Assembly: GCA_947489825.1 (NCBI GenBank)
Contig: CANLFL010000008.1
Coordinates: 1-15,167, forward strand
Length of the DNA: 15,167 nt
From: Candidatus Nanopelagicaceae bacterium
GTDB lineage: Bacteria > Actinomycetota > Actinomycetes > Nanopelagicales > Nanopelagicaceae
Direction of reading: 5' to 3'
Position numbers and translations under genes: made by a program. Shown one piece after another: positions 14,689-15,167 of the stretch. How positions within the stretch are numbered: position 1 is the first letter of the stretch; every line of letters starts with the position of its first letter. The notes beneath the pieces are model-generated. The model saw only the letters and a list, made by a program, of their open reading frames with translations. It ran no database searches and was not told the DNA's origin.

Positions 14689-15167
14689 GTGAATTACAGT
14701 TTTACAGATCGCACCGGTGGTTTATCCACCGGTGCTTTTCTTTCTCGCAATGTAGCTACTCATGTAGGAGACGACCCAGCGATTGTTCTTTCAAATCGAG
14801 CAGAGCTAGAGAATCTGCTTGGCTTGCCTCTTCAATTTATGGAACAGGTGCACGGGAGCGTTGTTGCTTCCATAGGAGCAGAGATCATCGCCGAACCGAT
14901 AGCCGATGCACTCGTGACAGAGAGTGCTGGCATTGGCCTTGCAGTGATGGTTGCAGATTGCATTCCTCTTTTGCTGGCTAGTTCACAGACAGTTGCTGCC
15001 GTCCATGTTGGTCGTAAAGGACTCATGAATGGCGTTGCGTTAGAAGCAATTCAAGAAATGCGTTCTCGTGGCGCATCTGATATCACAGCAGTTGTTGGCC
15101 CATCAATATGCGGGCAGTGTTATGAAGTCTTTCAAGATATCTATGATGACGTGACGAGAAGTTTTCC
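14689..15167 (+). CDS. pgeF: PgeF/YfiH laccase-domain protein, N-terminal part (3' end outside window)
   Basis: The frame is open from GTG 14689 to the right edge (159 residues plus two bases); the family is about 230-260 residues, so roughly two thirds is present. Family features: YSFTDRTGGLSTGAF at the N-terminus, QVHG with H55, ADCIPLLL with C91, AAVHVGRKG with H106, and GPSICGQCYEV (137-147). H55, C91 and H106 correspond to the metal-binding His-Cys-His set of this fold. Members were first called polyphenol oxidases. Later work gave some purine nucleoside phosphorylase activity, and the E. coli member (PgeF) removes L-Ser wrongly attached to UDP-MurNAc by MurC, which fits the location beside mur genes. 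The start is two bases after the ftsZ stop with only a weak purine stretch upstream, so coupling to ftsZ is likely. A terminator-like hairpin lies within codons 8 to 19. Confidence 0.93.
   Translation, partial: MNYSFTDRTGGLSTGAFLSRNVATHVGDDPAIVLSNRAELENLLGLPLQFMEQVHGSVVASIGAEIIAEPIADALVTESAGIGLAVMVADCIPLLLASSQTVAAVHVGRKGLMNGVALEAIQEMRSRGASDITAVVGPSICGQCYEVFQDIYDDVTRSF
14711..14745 (+). terminator. Terminator-like hairpin inside the start of pgeF
   Basis: GCACCGGTGG (14711-14720) pairs perfectly over ten bases with CCACCGGTGC (14726-14735) around the loop TTTAT, and the tract TTTTCTTTCT follows directly. By form this is a rho-independent terminator 25 bases after the ftsZ stop. It is also fully coding, giving RTGGLSTGAFLS of PgeF, a conserved family motif. 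It could end most ftsZ transcripts, act as an attenuator or 3' stabiliser, or be a by-product of two ACC GGT (Thr-Gly) codon pairs. Structure is certain on paper; function is inferred. Confidence 0.5.

Noticed and set aside
1..15167. Mobile elements, CRISPR arrays, tRNA or rRNA genes
   Set aside because: No inverted-repeat-flanked transposase, regular spacer array, cloverleaf or rRNA-like stretch was seen; the window is filled by collinear dcw genes.

Overview
The window is a division and cell wall (dcw) cluster, and every protein-coding gene in it reads left to right on the + strand. The order is mraZ (3' end) - rsmH - ftsL-like - ftsI - murE - murF - mraY - murD - ftsW - murG - murC - ftsQ - ftsZ - pgeF (5' part). 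The gene order runs directly murC-ftsQ-ftsZ-pgeF, with no murB, ddl or ftsA between murC and ftsZ, which is the actinobacterial version of the cluster. Base composition looks moderate, roughly 45-50% G+C by eye, low for an actinobacterium. Spacing is very tight. This would fit a streamlined freshwater actinobacterium such as the acI / Nanopelagicales group. That placement is inference from layout and composition; no marker gene was compared.

Region by region: 1-263 is the end of mraZ. 264-478 is a gap of about 200 bases containing a G+C-rich, strongly self-complementary element (312-434) just upstream of rsmH, in the position and lineage of the known actinobacterial 'mraW' RNA motif. From 479 to 13372 eleven genes follow with almost no spacing. 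Stop and start overlap by 1 to 8 bases at rsmH/ftsL, ftsL/ftsI, murE/murF, murF/mraY, murD/ftsW and murC/ftsQ. Gaps of 0-19 bases separate the rest, so one transcript with translational coupling is likely. 13373-13555 is the only other real gap. It carries a degenerate 12-base tandem repeat, a candidate promoter, a 12-codon upstream ORF and a perfect Shine-Dalgarno site for ftsZ. ftsZ (13556-14686) is followed two bases later by pgeF, which runs off the right edge. A terminator-like hairpin lies inside the first codons of pgeF.

Together the genes build and place septal peptidoglycan. MurC, MurD, MurE and MurF add the stem peptide to UDP-MurNAc (MurE has the DNPR signature for meso-diaminopimelate). 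MraY and MurG make lipid I and lipid II. FtsW and FtsI polymerise and cross-link it at the septum. The FtsL-like protein and FtsQ link these to the division ring made by FtsZ. RsmH methylates 16S rRNA, MraZ is the usual cluster regulator, and PgeF is a laccase-fold enzyme linked to muropeptide quality control. Nothing in the proteins departs strongly from family expectation. The observations most worth a second look are in the non-coding and overlapping signals: the RNA before rsmH, the ftsZ leader and the hairpin in pgeF.
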